Shown here: positions 11,027 through 22,724 of the stretch, one piece after another | Position numbering within the stretch: the stretch's first letter is position 1 | Layout of the letters: every line of letters starts with the position of its first letter | NCBI RefSeq assembly: GCF_019393635.1 | Contig: NC_057861.1 | Span: forward strand, 737,440,232 to 737,504,231 | From: Dromiciops gliroides | Taxonomy: Eukaryota; Chordata; Mammalia; Microbiotheria; Microbiotheriidae | DNA: 64,000 nt | Reading direction: 5' to 3' | The notes under the pieces: generated by a model | What the model was told of the DNA's origin: nothing | Database searches by the model: none | Seen by the model: only the letters and a program-made list of their open reading frames with translations | Position numbers and translations under genes: made by a program

Positions 11027-12070
11027 AAAGAGAAAAGAACAAGCTATTGCTTTTTTCGAAAAGTTGGAACCATCTGTAAATTGCATTTCAGCTTCAGGTG
11101 AGGAGCAGTGAAGAAGAATAGTACCACCCAAAATTAACAGAAAAAAATTAAAAACCTTCCACTTTACGTCAGCCTAATAGCATTAAAACCTTGCCATGTA
11201 GCATTGCTTGCCACAAGCGTAAAATAAAAACTATATAAGCACAAAATAAAATGCCATATGCATAAAATTAAAAAAAAAACCTGCATCGTTAAGTCTAGCT
11301 TGTGCCAAAGGAAGCCATGGGAGGTTGGTGCTTTCTACCTGAGCAATTATAATGTCATGATTTTATATAGAGCAGCTCTTAGGAGAAAATGCTCAGATTT
11401 TTCGTGTAACTCCTAGGTGGGAGTAAGAGAAGAGAATTATGGTTATACAAAAAAAGATAAAATTTAAAGTTGGTGTTTTCATGGAGAACTTTTGCTATTC
11501 TTTTATGGAGCAGATCACTGGGAAGGATACACACCTGTGCAGGAGGAAACAATCCAAGCGTCCTAGAGTTTTTGATCAGGAAGACAGAAAAGGACACACT
11601 TGAAATAAAAGTCAGAGCAATCAAACATATAAAAATAACCCCAAATTTAGCATCTCTTTTTGGGGAGAATTCTAGTACTTGGATGAATTTAACAGATGTA
11701 CCAGTAATCAGATGTTTAACAGGTAATTATAGAATGTATTTAGAGTAATTAGTTTTGATTTAATCACTTCTCAGCATGTTAGTTGTGAATTACAAATTCA
11801 TTTCAGACAGCTCCTGTGGCCTGCTTCCCCTAAGCTGAAGACTCTAAACAAATGGTTGGAAATTCTCCATTGTCTTTGCATATTCTGAAACCTATGGGGG
11901 TGGCTGTGGTTTCCATCTGTCTAGTAAATGTGAGTGTTTTGTTTTCCACGTCATCTATAAGTGCCCATATAAATTCAGGAGGCCTTCATCTTCTTTTTGG
12001 TTTTAGGGGTATCATATCGACACATTCCTCAAATGGTCAACATGATAGATGAAACTTCTGGTGGTTTTTA
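11027..12070. other. No gene seen; unclassified sequence
   Basis: Short frames at 11379-11748 and 11852-12052 overlap on both strands and show no domain, signal peptide or repeat structure. I judge them accidental. Confidence 0.4.
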
Positions 12071-12079
12071 AACCTGATA

Positions 12080-12270
12080 TACATGTGTGTGTGTGCACAC
12101 GCATATACACATACATGTGCATGCATACATGTGTGTCTGTGTTGCGTGCATGTGCATGTGTGAATGCATTGTGGATGTGTATGTTATATATTATACCTAT
12201 ACTTATATAATATTATATATCATACATATATATATATACACAAATATATACACATGTGTATATACATATA
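12080..12270. repeat. (TG)n / (TA)n compound microsatellite
   Basis: Alternating purine-pyrimidine DNA, with GTGTGTGTGCACACGCATA and long ATATAT runs. The Cys/His/Tyr/Ile-rich frames here come from the dinucleotide repeat. Confidence 0.9.
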
Positions 12271-12631
12271 TATGGAGAAATTTCTTTTCCTGTTCCCTGG
12301 AAAAGAAAATCACAGAAACATTGTGTTGTGTTACTTCCAGTTATGATTTTGAGTTAGAATGAACTGTGTCAAAAGTTTATTAAGTCAAAGTCAAGATGAA
12401 TTCTAGAGGTTGTCAGCTTTTTAAAATACCGATTTTTGCTTAGATTTATACAGATGGTCTCCTTAAAACAGTCCTTACTTTGTTCTCAGGTCAATTAAAT
12501 TTAATGAACATTTATTCAATGAACATTTATTCAGTGTTCACTATATGGCAAGGCACTAATTTAGTACAACATTACAGTAGTAGCTATATACATATATACG
12601 CATTATTATATCTTTATTTTAGATATATATG

Positions 12632-12900
12632 TATTGTTGCTTAGTCATTTCAGTTGTGTCTGAGTGTTTGTGACCTCTTGGAGGGTTTTCTTTGCAAAGG
12701 TAATAGAGTGGTTTGCCATTTTACAGATTTACAGGTAATAGAGTGGTCCAGCTCATTTTACAGATTAGGAAACTGAGGCAAGCAGGGTTAAGTGACTTGC
12801 CATGGGTCACATTGCTGGTAAGGCTGGATTTGAAATCAAAAAGAGGATTCTTCCTGACTCCAAGCCCAGTACTCTATCCACTATAGCACCTAGCTGCCCC
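12632..12900 (-). repeat. MAR1-type CORE-SINE with small internal duplication
   Basis: It runs from the RTE-like tail (TTGTTGCTTAGTCATTTCAG) through GAGGAAACTGAGGCA-like core to CACCTAGCTGCCCC. The words GGTAATAGAGTGG and ATTTTACAGATT occur twice, so a stretch of about 35 bp was duplicated locally. Confidence 0.8.
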
Positions 12901-13154
12901 TATATATAACATATATATGAAGGATACATATGTAATATATATGTATAAATAATTCAGAGGTTTTAACTGTCCTAAAACAGATATTTCTTATTTAGTTTAA
13001 TAAACATAAATCAAACAAATATTATTATTAAAATGTAGACATATGTTAAGAACATGTTAAGTTCTTAAGCCCCTACATTAAGTTTCAATAATGCTCTCCT
13101 GGTCAGTTTTGTGAATTTCAGAATCTTCTGCAGGATGGGTTTTTCTTATTTTCA

Positions 13155-13345
13155 CATCAAGAATTCACAACCTGGGGCCTGTAAATGTTTGTTTTGTTTT
13201 GTTTTTTCATAATTATGGTCATTTATTTCCTTTGAAAATTTATTTTATTTTTATTCATTTAAAAGCACTATTCTGAGATGGGATCCATGATTCACCAAGC
13301 TCCCAAAGAGGTCTGTGACACACAAAAAGTTAAGGAGCCCTGTGG
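13155..13345. mobile_element. hAT-type DNA transposon fossil
   Basis: It starts AATTCACAACCTGGGGCC and ends AAAAGTTAAGGAGCCCTG, imperfect inverted ends of the same family as 20475-20712, 21465-21665 and 42375-42500. There is no coding capacity. Confidence 0.55.
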
Positions 13346-13495
13346 TAGATAAATTTGATGTGATATCAACTCTGCCCGGGGGTCCAGGCTCTGAGGTGAT
13401 CTTTCTCTCAGTCTTCCCTGAAATCAAGGCTCAGTGACATGGTTAAGCTACTTAGTGCTCAGCACTCCCCAATAGCTCCCTTTTCTATCTTATCT

Positions 13496-13600
13496 GCACC
13501 CATTAGAAGCTAAGCTCCTTGAGGACAGGAACTTGTATTTATATTCCCAGCATTTAACACAATGTCTGATGCATAGATAGCACTTGATAAATGCCCTATG
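13496..13600 (+). repeat. L2 LINE 3' end
   Basis: GCTAAGCTCCTTGAGGACAG, then CAGCATTTAACACAATGTCTG and TTGATAAATGCC. Confidence 0.7.
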
Positions 13601-13744
13601 TATCTGTCATGAACTTTAAAAATTGATAAAGGCACCACAATAATTCACTCTCCACACGAGTTGAATGCAATATCAAAGCCCATATCTAAATAAAATCGCA
13701 AACCAAAGGAAATGGTGAATTAAACTCAAGGAACTGTGACTTTG

Positions 13745-14103
13745 GAGTCAGGAAATCCCTGGGCACAGGTATTTTCTCCACCTGTTTGTTCCTTATGCCT
13801 GGAACACTCCCCTTTCTCCACTCTGATTACTGACCTCCCTGGCTTCCTTTAAATCCCAACTAAAATCCCACCTACAGGAAGCCTTCCCCAACCCCTCTTA
13901 GTTCCAGTGCCTTTTCTCCCTTAATTATTTCTTATTTGTCCTCCATATAGCTTTCTTGGGATGTATTTATCTGTATGTTGACTTCCCATTCAATTGGAAG
14001 CTCATGTCTTTTGCCTCTTTTTGTATCCCTAGTGCTTAGCACAATTCCTGAAACATAGTAGGCACTTAATAAATGTGGATTGATTGATTGATTAATTGAT
14101 TTG
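13745..14103 (+). repeat. L2 LINE 3' region with (GATT)n tail
   Basis: This is a well-preserved L2 3' end: GGAACACTCCCCTTTCTCC, CCCACCTACAGGAAGCCTTCC, AGTGCTTAGCACAATTCC and AATAAATG, then the tail GATTGATTGATTGATT. Confidence 0.8.
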
Positions 14104-14444
14104 GTAGCAGGGCAATCAACTTAGAGGAAATATTTTGAATTAGAAAAATGCAACAGAAGAGAAGTGACCTGCAAGGTGAAAACAGAGATAGGACTTTCTC
14201 TAGACTGATGACTGTCTTGGGCATCTGGCTATTAGGAGCCTCCTTCTCACCAGCCCTTTTAAATACATTCTATTGTGGTACTTTCATACAAGTATTTCTT
14301 GTATTTGTGTAGAATGAACTATTTTTTAAAAACAGGACTAATTTTTACCAATAATGGCAGCCAACTTGGGAACAGCTATGTGTAGGTATAAGGCCTGTCT
14401 TTCCTACAGTAGTTGTTGAAATATAGCAATTGTAAGAATCATCT

Positions 14445-14640
14445 AATCATAGATTTAGAGCTGGAAGGGACTTTGAAGCTCATACAATACGATCTTCTCC
14501 TTCTCTAGATGATGATTCTGCGGCCCAGAAACACTGGGTGACTTGTCTAAGGTCGCATAGGTAGCAACTAGCCCAGCCAAGATTTGAACCCAGCTCTTAC
14601 AACTTCAGTCAATACTCTTTTCACTGTTTATGGCCAGTGT
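14445..14640 (-). repeat. MIR/CORE-SINE-like relic
   Basis: TAGAGCTGGAAGGGACTTTG, then GACTTGTCTAAGGTCGCATA and GATTTGAACCCAGCTCTT. Confidence 0.55.
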
Positions 14641-14741
14641 GATCAGATAAAAGTAGAATCATAGGACTTTTTCTTAAGTGAATTATCCTATACCAAAATT
14701 TTTTAATAAAAAAAAGGAAGGAGGAAGAAATAAACATTTAT

Positions 14742-14965
14742 TGTTCATTCATTCCAGTTGTTTCTGACTCTTTGTGACCCCATTTGGGGTTTTCTTGGCA
14801 GAGATATTGGAGTGTTTTGCCATTTCCTTCTCCAGCTCATTTTATAGATGAGGAAACTGAGGAAAACAGGGTTAAGTGACTTGCCTAGGGTCACACAGCT
14901 AGGCTGGCTTTGAACCCAGGTCTTCTTGGCTCCATGCCCAGTGCTCCTTCTATGCCACCAGCTGA
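14742..14965 (-). repeat. MAR1-type CORE-SINE
   Basis: It runs from TTCATTCCAGTTGTTTCTGA and ACCCCATTTGGGGTTTTC through GATGAGGAAACTGAGG to the degraded tRNA-like end. Confidence 0.8.
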
Positions 14966-15382
14966 GTAATAAGCTTATTTTCCTAGCCCAGACAAAAAGG
15001 AATTATACAGTTTATTCTATAAACAAACAAACAAACAAAAAACAGTTGTACATCCTTCAATAGACGCTTGCCTTAGCACCATGTGCATCCTATAGCCTGG
15101 AGTTTGATAAAAGGTAAATTTATTTTGGACTGACAGTTTGGTTACAGAGAATCAAAAGAATCTTGTTACCAGGTGGTTTCACCTAGAGGATGATTCTAAA
15201 GCGGAACAGCTTGATAAAAAGTTTGCTACATAAGTTACTATCCAGTGAATTGGAAAAGGATGTGAGCCAGTCATGTATAAGAGCAAAGAGGGATAATGAA
15301 GGAATGAATAAATTGGGGGTGGGGGGTGGGGTGGGGAAGCTTATTATGTGCCAGGTACAGTGCTAAGGACTGGAGTTAGCAT

Positions 15383-15532
15383 ATGAGAACCACGTCCCCA
15401 GGCTACCTCATCCTCTGCCTGGCATTTCTGACCTGCCTCTTCAAAGCCACAGGAGCCAACACCCTTTTCACAGGACAGAGACTTAACCTTCATTCTGGGT
15501 TCTTCCTGAATCCATGTCCCAAATTCCTGGGT
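15383..15532 (+). other. Signal-peptide-like open frame ending at a consensus splice donor (hypothetical exon)
   Basis: ATG starts MRTTSPGYLILCLAFLTCLF, a short basic start and hydrophobic core, then KATGA, a plausible signal-peptidase site, and NTLFTGQRLNLHSGFFL. The frame then meets CTGG|GTAAGT, a near-perfect donor that would leave phase 1. The N-x-L-x-x-G-x-x-L pattern just after the signal vaguely recalls the start of bulb-type (B-lectin) domains. I could not find a matching second exon, so this may be chance. The window's background of accidental frames calls for caution. Confidence 0.2.
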
Positions 15533-15655
15533 AAGTTAACCCAAATCTTTGGAGCTACAGCTCCAGGGCCCAATCCAGTTGAATAGAGACTGAGTATGTA
15601 CAAATTAGTCCATTAGTTCTACTGACTGACCCTAGACCCAAACCATGCATCATTG

Positions 15656-16010
15656 TGTAAGGGGCTAAAATTCTAGCTAGTTTGTCTAAAATATCTAATG
15701 AGTGGTCGCCAATAAATTATAAGCTTTAGCAAGAGTTAGACTTTTAAGCATTTATTAAGGAGAATAAGAATTTGGTGAAGAGAAAAAGAAAGGCCTAGAT
15801 TCATCTATCTATTAAAGGGAGAGCGCATTTGTCGCTCCCTTCTCCACCAGAGTCCTGAGGAAAGACAGCAAGAGTCCGCCTCTCCCCCTCTTTCTCCCAC
15901 AAGCAAACATCACTTCCTGATGCCAAAGAGCTGCGTGTCTTGCCTTCAGACGCCTACTCCTCATGGCGGAGTTTTGCTACAGTAAGTCTCCAGCAGGTAG
16001 CGTCATTCCA
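15656..16010 (-). mobile_element. Solo LTR (family A), flanked by ATCATTG
   Basis: The 355-bp element starts TGGAATGACGC and ends CCCCTTACA on the minus strand. ATCATTG stands on both sides (15649-15655 and 16011-16017). It has AATAAATGC on the minus strand upstream of the end, a normal LTR poly(A) position. A second copy lies at 57711-57981. A 7-bp flank is longer than the usual 4-6 bp, so a base or more may match by chance or the exact end may be off. Confidence 0.75.
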
Positions 16011-16149
16011 ATCATTGCAATTGTCACACCCTCATCAAGCCATTCACACAAACCTTCTCCTTATCTGTCTGCTGGGACCTGTTACCTAGTCCTTTCCACT
16101 CCAGGGGAGGAGGGGAGCCCTACTCACTTCTCTAAATGTTACAACTTCT

Positions 16150-16255
16150 CATCTTTAGAATTTAAGCTATCTGAAGGGGGTACTGTATCTTTAAAAAACA
16201 ACAACATTGTATCCCTATTGCTTAGCACAGTGCTTGGTACATAGTAGGTACTTAA
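16150..16255 (+). repeat. L2 LINE 3' end
   Basis: AATTTAAGCTATCTGAAGG, then TATTGCTTAGCACAGTGC and GTACATAGTAGGTACTTAAT. Confidence 0.65.
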
Positions 16256-16485
16256 TACTTTTCATTCATTCATTCATGAGAGACAGGCCCTGCCCTCAAG
16301 GACTTTTCATTCTAAAAAGACATACTTAGGGAAGTGATGGCCAGAGAAGGGAGTTTTGGTCTGAGTCACATAGGTGGCAGATTGATGATGAGGTAGGGTA
16401 ATCATCTGATGGCCCTTTCTAGAAGTAAGGGTTTGATTTGGCTACTTTGCCCAGAGTAAGAGGCAGGAAGTAGGGGTTGGAGGAG

Positions 16486-16520
<35 letters not shown>
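16486..16520. repeat. (TG)n microsatellite
   Basis: A perfect TG run of about 16 units; it opens the spurious Cys-Val frame at 16490-16684. Confidence 0.95.
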
Positions 16521-17334
16521 CTATGGCTGAAAGGAAGCTTAGAGCCCATCTATTCCAAATCCATTATTTTGGGGATAAGGCCCAAGGAAGTGAAATGAAC
16601 TGTTTAAGGTTTTCTATAGAACCACCCACACATGGACAACAATTGCCCAATATGAAGTGTAGACTAGTTGTAATTTCTAATTAGAGGAAGTACCCACATG
16701 AATGAGATCACAGGTACAATGAAGTATTTCTTCGAAGAGAATATTACATACAAATAAAGATAAATCTCCAAATAAAGGGCCCCCTAGTTAATGTATTTTA
16801 TTAGCCTGTAAATCATTTTCTCATGTTTTTAGATTTAAATAGTCATTTGAATTCTGAGGTCATTCGAATTCAGTAATTCAAAACCTTCAAGTAATCATTC
16901 TTCATGCTAAACTTATAAAAAAGTTACTCTCAGATGTCACCAAGTGAGTGCTGAGCTTGATTTTAAAATATGTCTAAACCCAAACCCCATAGAGTTAACA
17001 AATGCCTCGGACTTGAAGGGTATTTCAATGAAGCTTAAAATTATAATGCTATTTAATCCCCAGATGTATGAAAAAAAGATTCACAGTTATCTCTGACTTA
17101 CAGCTCAAAAGGGAGCTGTGCCACTTTCATTTAAATCTTACAATTTAGATTTCAGGACGCTTAATCTGAGTTTGACTTCCAGAGATGAACAAGAAAATTC
17201 AGATCTGTCTTAGAGAAGTAGACATAATTCCAAGGAATGAATACATAAGACAGTGCTGGCTCAGACCATTGGTCTATTTAGTGTAATAGTCATCTCTGAC
17301 AGTGACACCAAAGGATTCTTTGTGACTCGCAGGC

Positions 17335-17560
17335 TTTTGAATGGATTCTAATTGCCTACAAGATAAAATTTAAACTCTAAGACCATTTATAATTTGTCCC
17401 CTATCCTATCTTCCAATCTTTTCTCCCATGACTACTCCATATAAAATCTCTGCAGCAGGCAGGCTCATCTATTCACTACCCTTGCTCATTTCTGGTTCTT
17501 CCTCTCTTTGTTACCTGAATTTCTTTCCCACTATCCCCTGAGGATTGTTACTGCATGTTG
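17335..17560 (+). repeat. L2 LINE 3' region
   Basis: TGCCTACAAGATAAAATTTAA, then AAGACCATTTATAATTTGTC and TGCTCATTTCTGGTTCTTCC resemble the 3' UTR of L2. Confidence 0.5.
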
Positions 17561-17754
17561 GCTTCTCACTTACCAACAAAGATTTTAATATCTCTCCAAC
17601 ATTTCAAAAACAAGGTCTTTTCTTGACCTTGACCCAACCGCCTTCCCATTTGTCTCTTACCTTGAATAGTCAAGCATCTTAGGAAAGTGGTTGTTACTTA
17701 ACTCTCTATTTCCTCATTGCCAACAGTGTCTCCAGCTTCTTGAAGGCCATTCAT

Positions 17755-18290
17755 TAATTTATTTTGCGCAACAGTGTTTCCTAAGTACCTACTAAATGCC
17801 AGGCACCTAGTAAGTACTAGGTACTGGGGGTTTCAACTCAAAAATAAAAATAATCTTTACCCTAGAGGCCCTTATATTCTACAGGGGGTGGAGGGAGGGA
17901 ATGACATAAATAAATAGATAATGAAAAATCATTTCAGAAGGGGTGGGGTGGGGTTCCTAACACTTGCAGGGCTCAGAAAAAACTTTATATAGGAAGAGGA
18001 ACTTGAGTCAAGCCTTGAAGGAAGGTGAAGTGAGAAGGGAATGGATTCTAGAAAATGGGACCAGTCTGTGCACAGACAGAGAAATGGGATTTAGCATCTC
18101 CCGTAGGGGAATGAGCAAGCAGGCTGATTTGCCTGGGCCACAGAATCTGTAAAGGGGAAAAATTGTGCCATAAACCGGAAAAAGTAGGTGAGACCTATGG
18201 TGGGATAGGATTCACACCTTAGCTGGAGTACTGTGTATTTTATCCTCCAGCCAATTGGGAGCCCCTGGAGTTTTGGAGCAGCAAGTGTTG
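17755..18290 (-). repeat. L2 LINE fragment (antisense)
   Basis: CTACTAAATGCCAGGCACC, then CCCTTATATTCTACAGG, GAGTCAAGCCTTGAAGGAAG and CCAATTGGGAGCCCCTGG follow the order of reverse-complement L2. The 62-codon frame at 17964-18152 lies in it. Confidence 0.6.
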
Positions 18291-18344
18291 TCAGACCTAG
18301 GCTGAAGGAAGATCTACTATGATATACTTACAACTTCCAAACAA

Positions 18345-18557
18345 ATGACACCACTGCTTCATGCTATTGTTTCATATTATTTGGAAAACAATTTCTGTTA
18401 CTTATTGAGCTGTGCTTGGAGAACAAGCCCAAAGGACAAAACTGAAGTGACTCGTGGATACTGCAGAAATGGTTTTAAATGCAAGTTGCACTGTGTGCAT
18501 GCCTTAGCTGCCACCGAGAGTGAAAAATGCCCAGAAGCCTGCAAGAAAAGACACTGA
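18345..18557 (+). other. Cysteine-rich open frame, unrecognised
   Basis: A 70-codon frame contains a C-terminal cysteine pattern C-x16-C-x5-C-x3-C-x11-C-x3-C (GYCRNGFKCKLHC ... KCPEACKKRH). It does not match the beta-defensin, WAP or other spacing I know. The start has no signal peptide. The surrounding 18340-18770 is not an obvious repeat. A polypyrimidine tract and AG (ATTTCTGTTACTTATTGAG) precede the first cysteine of the pattern. Most likely it is accidental. Confidence 0.15.
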
Positions 18558-18774
18558 AGCCAAAGATGATTTGGGTACAAAAATCAGACAAAGGGGAAGC
18601 AGAAACAACTTGATGAAAACCCTTTGTTCTGGTAGTTTCCAAGTATTTCAACAAAAACCCTCCCATCTCCATCATATAACAGGAGTCTGGTTGGAATCTT
18701 TTCTGCACCCAGAAACTTGTGAAGTGAAACCTCAGGATGATTTCATTGTCTGAAATTTAAGATGTGTAAGTGAA

Positions 18775-18960
18775 AAAAGGATGAGGATGGTACTTGAAGT
18801 CAGAAGAACTAGGTTTTTGTTCTCTCTTCCCCACTAACCATCTGTGTGAGGAAAAATCATGCTTCTTCATCTCTAATTTTTCATTTGTAAAGAGATGGAT
18901 GGATGAAGGTCCCTTTCAACGTTAACAATTTATATTATTGTAATATCATATGAAAGTTAC
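18775..18960 (+). repeat. MIR-class SINE relic
   Basis: GAAGTCAGAAGAACTAGG, then CCACTAACCATCTGTGTGA and TTCATTTGTAAAGAGATGG. Confidence 0.55.
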
Positions 18961-19629
18961 CACATGTAGCACTTGAACAGAGAGGTTGGGACCCTCTAAA
19001 CCTTTCCCAGATCCCTTCCTGCTCCAGCCTTAATCATTCAGATAAAGATTAGCTACCATATGAAAGAGGCAATAAAATGGTAGCAATCAAAGGGAAACAA
19101 GCAATGGTGTTAGGGAAGATTTTGTTTAGCTGGGAAGCAGCAGCGTGCAGTACTGGATGCTGAGTACAAATCAGTTTCTCCTTCTGTACTTGGCCCCCTT
19201 CCAAAGAAGAATGTCCACCATCTTCACAGAACTAGGAGTTTGGAGCCAATTCTCACTATTATGTAAGGGAGGGGGGAAATGCACAGTTCCCAAATAGATG
19301 ATATTCCTAAAGTATAGATGTGACCAGGATACTGTTTTAACTCCGTGGTAGCCCCTTGGTTCTCAGCTTGGAGGAAAGGCTAATTCTTAGCTTCCAGTTG
19401 CCATTGTCTTTAACTTGAGCTCACTGGATTGCCAAAGAAGGAGAAGGAGAGCTGCTCATGTTACCCAAGGGATGGGGAATGAAAATGTCTGCTCACTCAG
19501 GCTTCTAGCTTCACTCGCAGAAATTTCCAGAAGCACAATTGAAGAAATCCAAATGAAAAGATGTCACCAGATGTGAAATCTGCTTGAGTTTCTTGTCCTT
19601 TGCCAAGCAGATGCTACATCCATGTGATT

Positions 19630-19815
19630 AGAAAGTCTGGTTTCTATCTTCACTTCCCATCACTCACTAGTTGTTTGATACCGGACAATTCACTTAGCTT
19701 TCCTTTATCTCAATTTTGTTATCTGTACAATGGGGTTAATAATACCTTCATTACCTTTTCCATAGATGGTTATGGAAATGAAAAAATAATATATAATCTT
19801 TGGTTCTTAGACAAT
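19630..19815 (+). repeat. MIR-class SINE relic
   Basis: TCACTAGTTGTTTGATACC, then ACAATTCACTTAGC and ATCTGTACAATGGGGTTAAT. Confidence 0.55.
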
Positions 19816-20092
19816 TGTAAGTGAAGGTATGGAAGAAAGGGCTGTCCCTTCTTTTATTAATAAAATGGGGAGGCAAGGAAGAAAATTCAGGCAAAAAAGG
19901 ATGAGACCTAGAAGACCTTATTTTGGAGATGTGACCTCCAAACCATGGAGCACCATGGTGAGTGTTTGAGGGAAATGTAAAAACATAACTCACATATTCT
20001 TTGTGTTGCAGAATAATGAGCAAAGGGAAGAATTGAATTCAAAAAGAATTTATCAAGTACCTATTTTGGATACACCACTTTGAACATAGTAA

Positions 20093-20354
20093 TAATATAA
20101 TAATAGTAGCTAACATTTATGTAGTACTTAGTATGTGCAAGGCACCATGCTAAGTGCTTTATGATTTATCTCATTTGATCTTCACAACAATCCTTGGAGG
20201 TAGGTGTGATTATCCCCATTTTACAGATGAGGAAACTGAGGCAGACATCTATTAAGTTACTTGGCCAGGGTTGCTCAGCTAAAAGGCATTTGAAGCTGGC
20301 TTTGAATTCAGATCATCCTGACTCTAGGTCCAGTGTACTACCTAGCTGCCTCAT
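20093..20354 (-). repeat. MIR/THER-class CORE-SINE, long copy
   Basis: It includes TATGTGCAAGGCACCATGC, CCCCATTTTACAGATGAGG and GTACTACCTAGCTGCCTC in reverse order, nearly the full element. Confidence 0.75.
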
Positions 20355-20374
20355 TTAATAAATGTGTATCGATG

Positions 20375-20460
20375 TGAATTGAATAAGCACTAAGAATGCA
20401 AAAAGTAAAAACAAAAAACAGTTCCTGCCCTATAAGAGCTTGCATTCCCCCGGAGGACAA
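20375..20460 (-). repeat. L2 LINE fragment (antisense)
   Basis: TTGAATAAGCACTAAGAATGC and CTGCCCTATAAGAGCTTGC. Confidence 0.5.
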
Positions 20461-20474
20461 ACTTTCTAGATCAA

Positions 20475-20712
20475 TGGTTCCTAACCTGGAATCCACAGAT
20501 CCCCAATGGGTCCATGGATAGATTTCAAGAAGTCCATGAACTGAGATGGGAAAAAAAAATTACCTTGTTATTTCAGTATAATTGATTTCCTTTGTAATTC
20601 TAAATATTTTATTTTATGCACTTAAAAACATGTTTCTGAGAAGGGGTCCCTGGGCTTCATCAGACTGCCCAAAGGGTCATGACACATACTAAAGTTAAGA
20701 ACCCTTTCTCTA
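20475..20712. mobile_element. hAT-type DNA transposon fossil
   Basis: It opens with TCAATGGTTCCTAACCTGG and closes with AAAGTTAAGAACCCTTTC, imperfect terminal inverted repeats. Interior words (TTATGCACTTAAAAACA, TTTCTGAGAAGGGGTCC) are shared with 42375-42500. Confidence 0.65.
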
Positions 20713-21464
20713 GACCATTTTGTTTCAACTCTCCCCCAACATATGTCCATGGGGCACCAAGTCAAAGGGCCCCAGATTTTTATTTTAGACCTAAAGATGG
20801 TCAATCTCAATGCCCCAGACCTTTGGCAGAAGAAAAAAGGATGTGGCTGACATACTAATGGCTCCTAGGTGACTCTCCCTTAGTCCCAGCTTAATAGCAT
20901 TTCATTAAAACAAACAAACAACCAAACCAAAACAACTCTCATTTAATATACAAAGGGCCTTTGGGAGTTGTAGGGACTAGGGAAGGGGAAAAAATAGGCT
21001 GATATTTTAGTAATAAAAGTATATTATATTCTGCACAGGTTTGGAAAAGAATAGAGATTTAAATTGGGAAGTTGAGGGCTATTTATCTAGTCTCATATCA
21101 TTAAAGAAGGAAGCATAGAAATAATCAGCCCTTTGCTTTGGAAAGAATAGGGGTAGGTGAAGAATTCAAAAGAATATAGTTGTAGAGGTTACCATGTTGG
21201 ATTTATCAACCACTGGAAAAAATACAAGCTAATTTTTCACATCAAGAAATAGAATTGTGTGGAACTCATTGTCTTCTTACACATTCTATTTTTCACCTCA
21301 CAAAGGGAATTCAATTCAGTAAATGTATGATTATAAGTTAGTAATATCTAGCATTTTTTGGTACTATTCAGCTTTGATAGTCATAGCAGTAGGATATTGT
21401 CATTTTTTTTCATACTTCTCCAAGGCAGCCATGTCTTCTCTCCAAAAACTTTCCTTCCTCTATA

Positions 21465-21665
21465 CTAGAGGTTCTTAACCTGCAGCCATGCATAAATTTC
21501 AGGGGGTCCATGAACTTTGAATAGGAAAAATATAATTAGTTTCACTAAACTCTAATTAAAATGGCATTTCCTTTAATTATTTAAAATCATTATTCCGAGA
21601 AGTGATCCATAGGCTTCACCAGACTGTCAAAGGAACCTATGATATGAATAAGGGCAGTCAACCTC
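21465..21665. mobile_element. hAT-type DNA transposon fossil
   Basis: CTAGAGGTTCTTAACCTGC starts it, with GGGGGTCCATGAACTTTG following, as in related copies in this window. The far end is eroded. Confidence 0.6.
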
Positions 21666-21846
21666 TCTTATGTCCTTTGAATGAAGCACAAATACACAAA
21701 TGTCCATTTGACATTTAATAGGTCAAATGTAATCCAGCCAATCTAAGACAGCTCACTAGTCTTCTGCCAAGTTCACTGCTGCAGAAGACAAGGTAAATTC
21801 AAGATAATAATTTATTACTAATTGATTGATCCAAGTTTGTGTAGGA

Positions 21847-22071
21847 CAGTGGTTCTCAGAATGTGGTCCAGTGACCACTAAGAGTCCAGGAAATCCTTTC
21901 AAAGGGTCTTTGAAGTCAAAACTATTTTCATAATAATACAAGGACATTTTCATTTCTAACATGGTAAATACTAATGAAGATAACCCTCATAAACAAAAAC
22001 TCTTTGGGGGATCCACAATAATATGTAAGAGATTAAAGGGCTCCTGAGACTAAAGAGTTTGAGAACTGCTG
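21847..22071. mobile_element. hAT-type non-autonomous transposon
   Basis: The ends CAGTGGTTCTCA and TGAGAACTGCTG are near-perfect inverted repeats of the kind found in mammalian hAT/MER elements. The interior AGTCAAAACTATTTTCATAA also fits. The 8-bp flanks match poorly. Confidence 0.7.
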
Positions 22072-22472
22072 CTACAGAAGGATGGCATATGTGTCACAGA
22101 TAGCTTTATTGTTACCCATGAAGGTGCAATTTTAGTCCTTCAAAGTAGAATTGTAGGATACTATACCCAATGGGAGAGACACTGGGAAATGAGTAGATCA
22201 AGAATTCCAATTTTTTTTAGAATTTCTGGCATTTTGTTGGCAACCACTATGTTAATAGGGATATCAGCTTTGGTCAAATTTGTGATCGGTGCCTCCCGCA
22301 AAGTTTTAGAGGACCAGGAATACTTCATGCTTATGGCCCTATGCCATTTTGTGGATCCTTTCCAGCACATATCAGTGATTCCCTTTACAATAGAATCATG
22401 GCCTCAGACATAGTTACTCGCTATCCCCTCCTTCCTATTAGTGAGATTTTCAGGGTTGAAGAGTGAATGCGT

Positions 22473-22724
22473 TTTTGTTCAGTCATTTTTTTAGTCCTGT
22501 CTGACTCTTTGTGACCCCATTTGGGCTTTTCTTGGCAAAGATACTGGACTGGTTCTTCATTTCCTTCTCCTGCTCACTTTACAGATAGGGAAACTGAGGC
22601 AAACAGGATTATATGACTTGCCCAGGGTCACACAGCTCATTGTCTGAGGTCAGATTTGAATTCATTAAGATTTATCTTCCTGACTCCAGGCCCAGCCTTC
22701 TACCCACAGTGCTAACTCACTGCC
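22473..22724 (-). repeat. MAR1-type CORE-SINE
   Basis: Full reverse order, from TTTTGTTCAGTCATTT and ACCCCATTTGGGC through CACAGCTCATTGTCTGAGG to CACTGCCC. Confidence 0.8.

Noticed and set aside
12087..12362. His/Cys/Tyr-rich frames
   Set aside because: Products of the TG/TA compound microsatellite.
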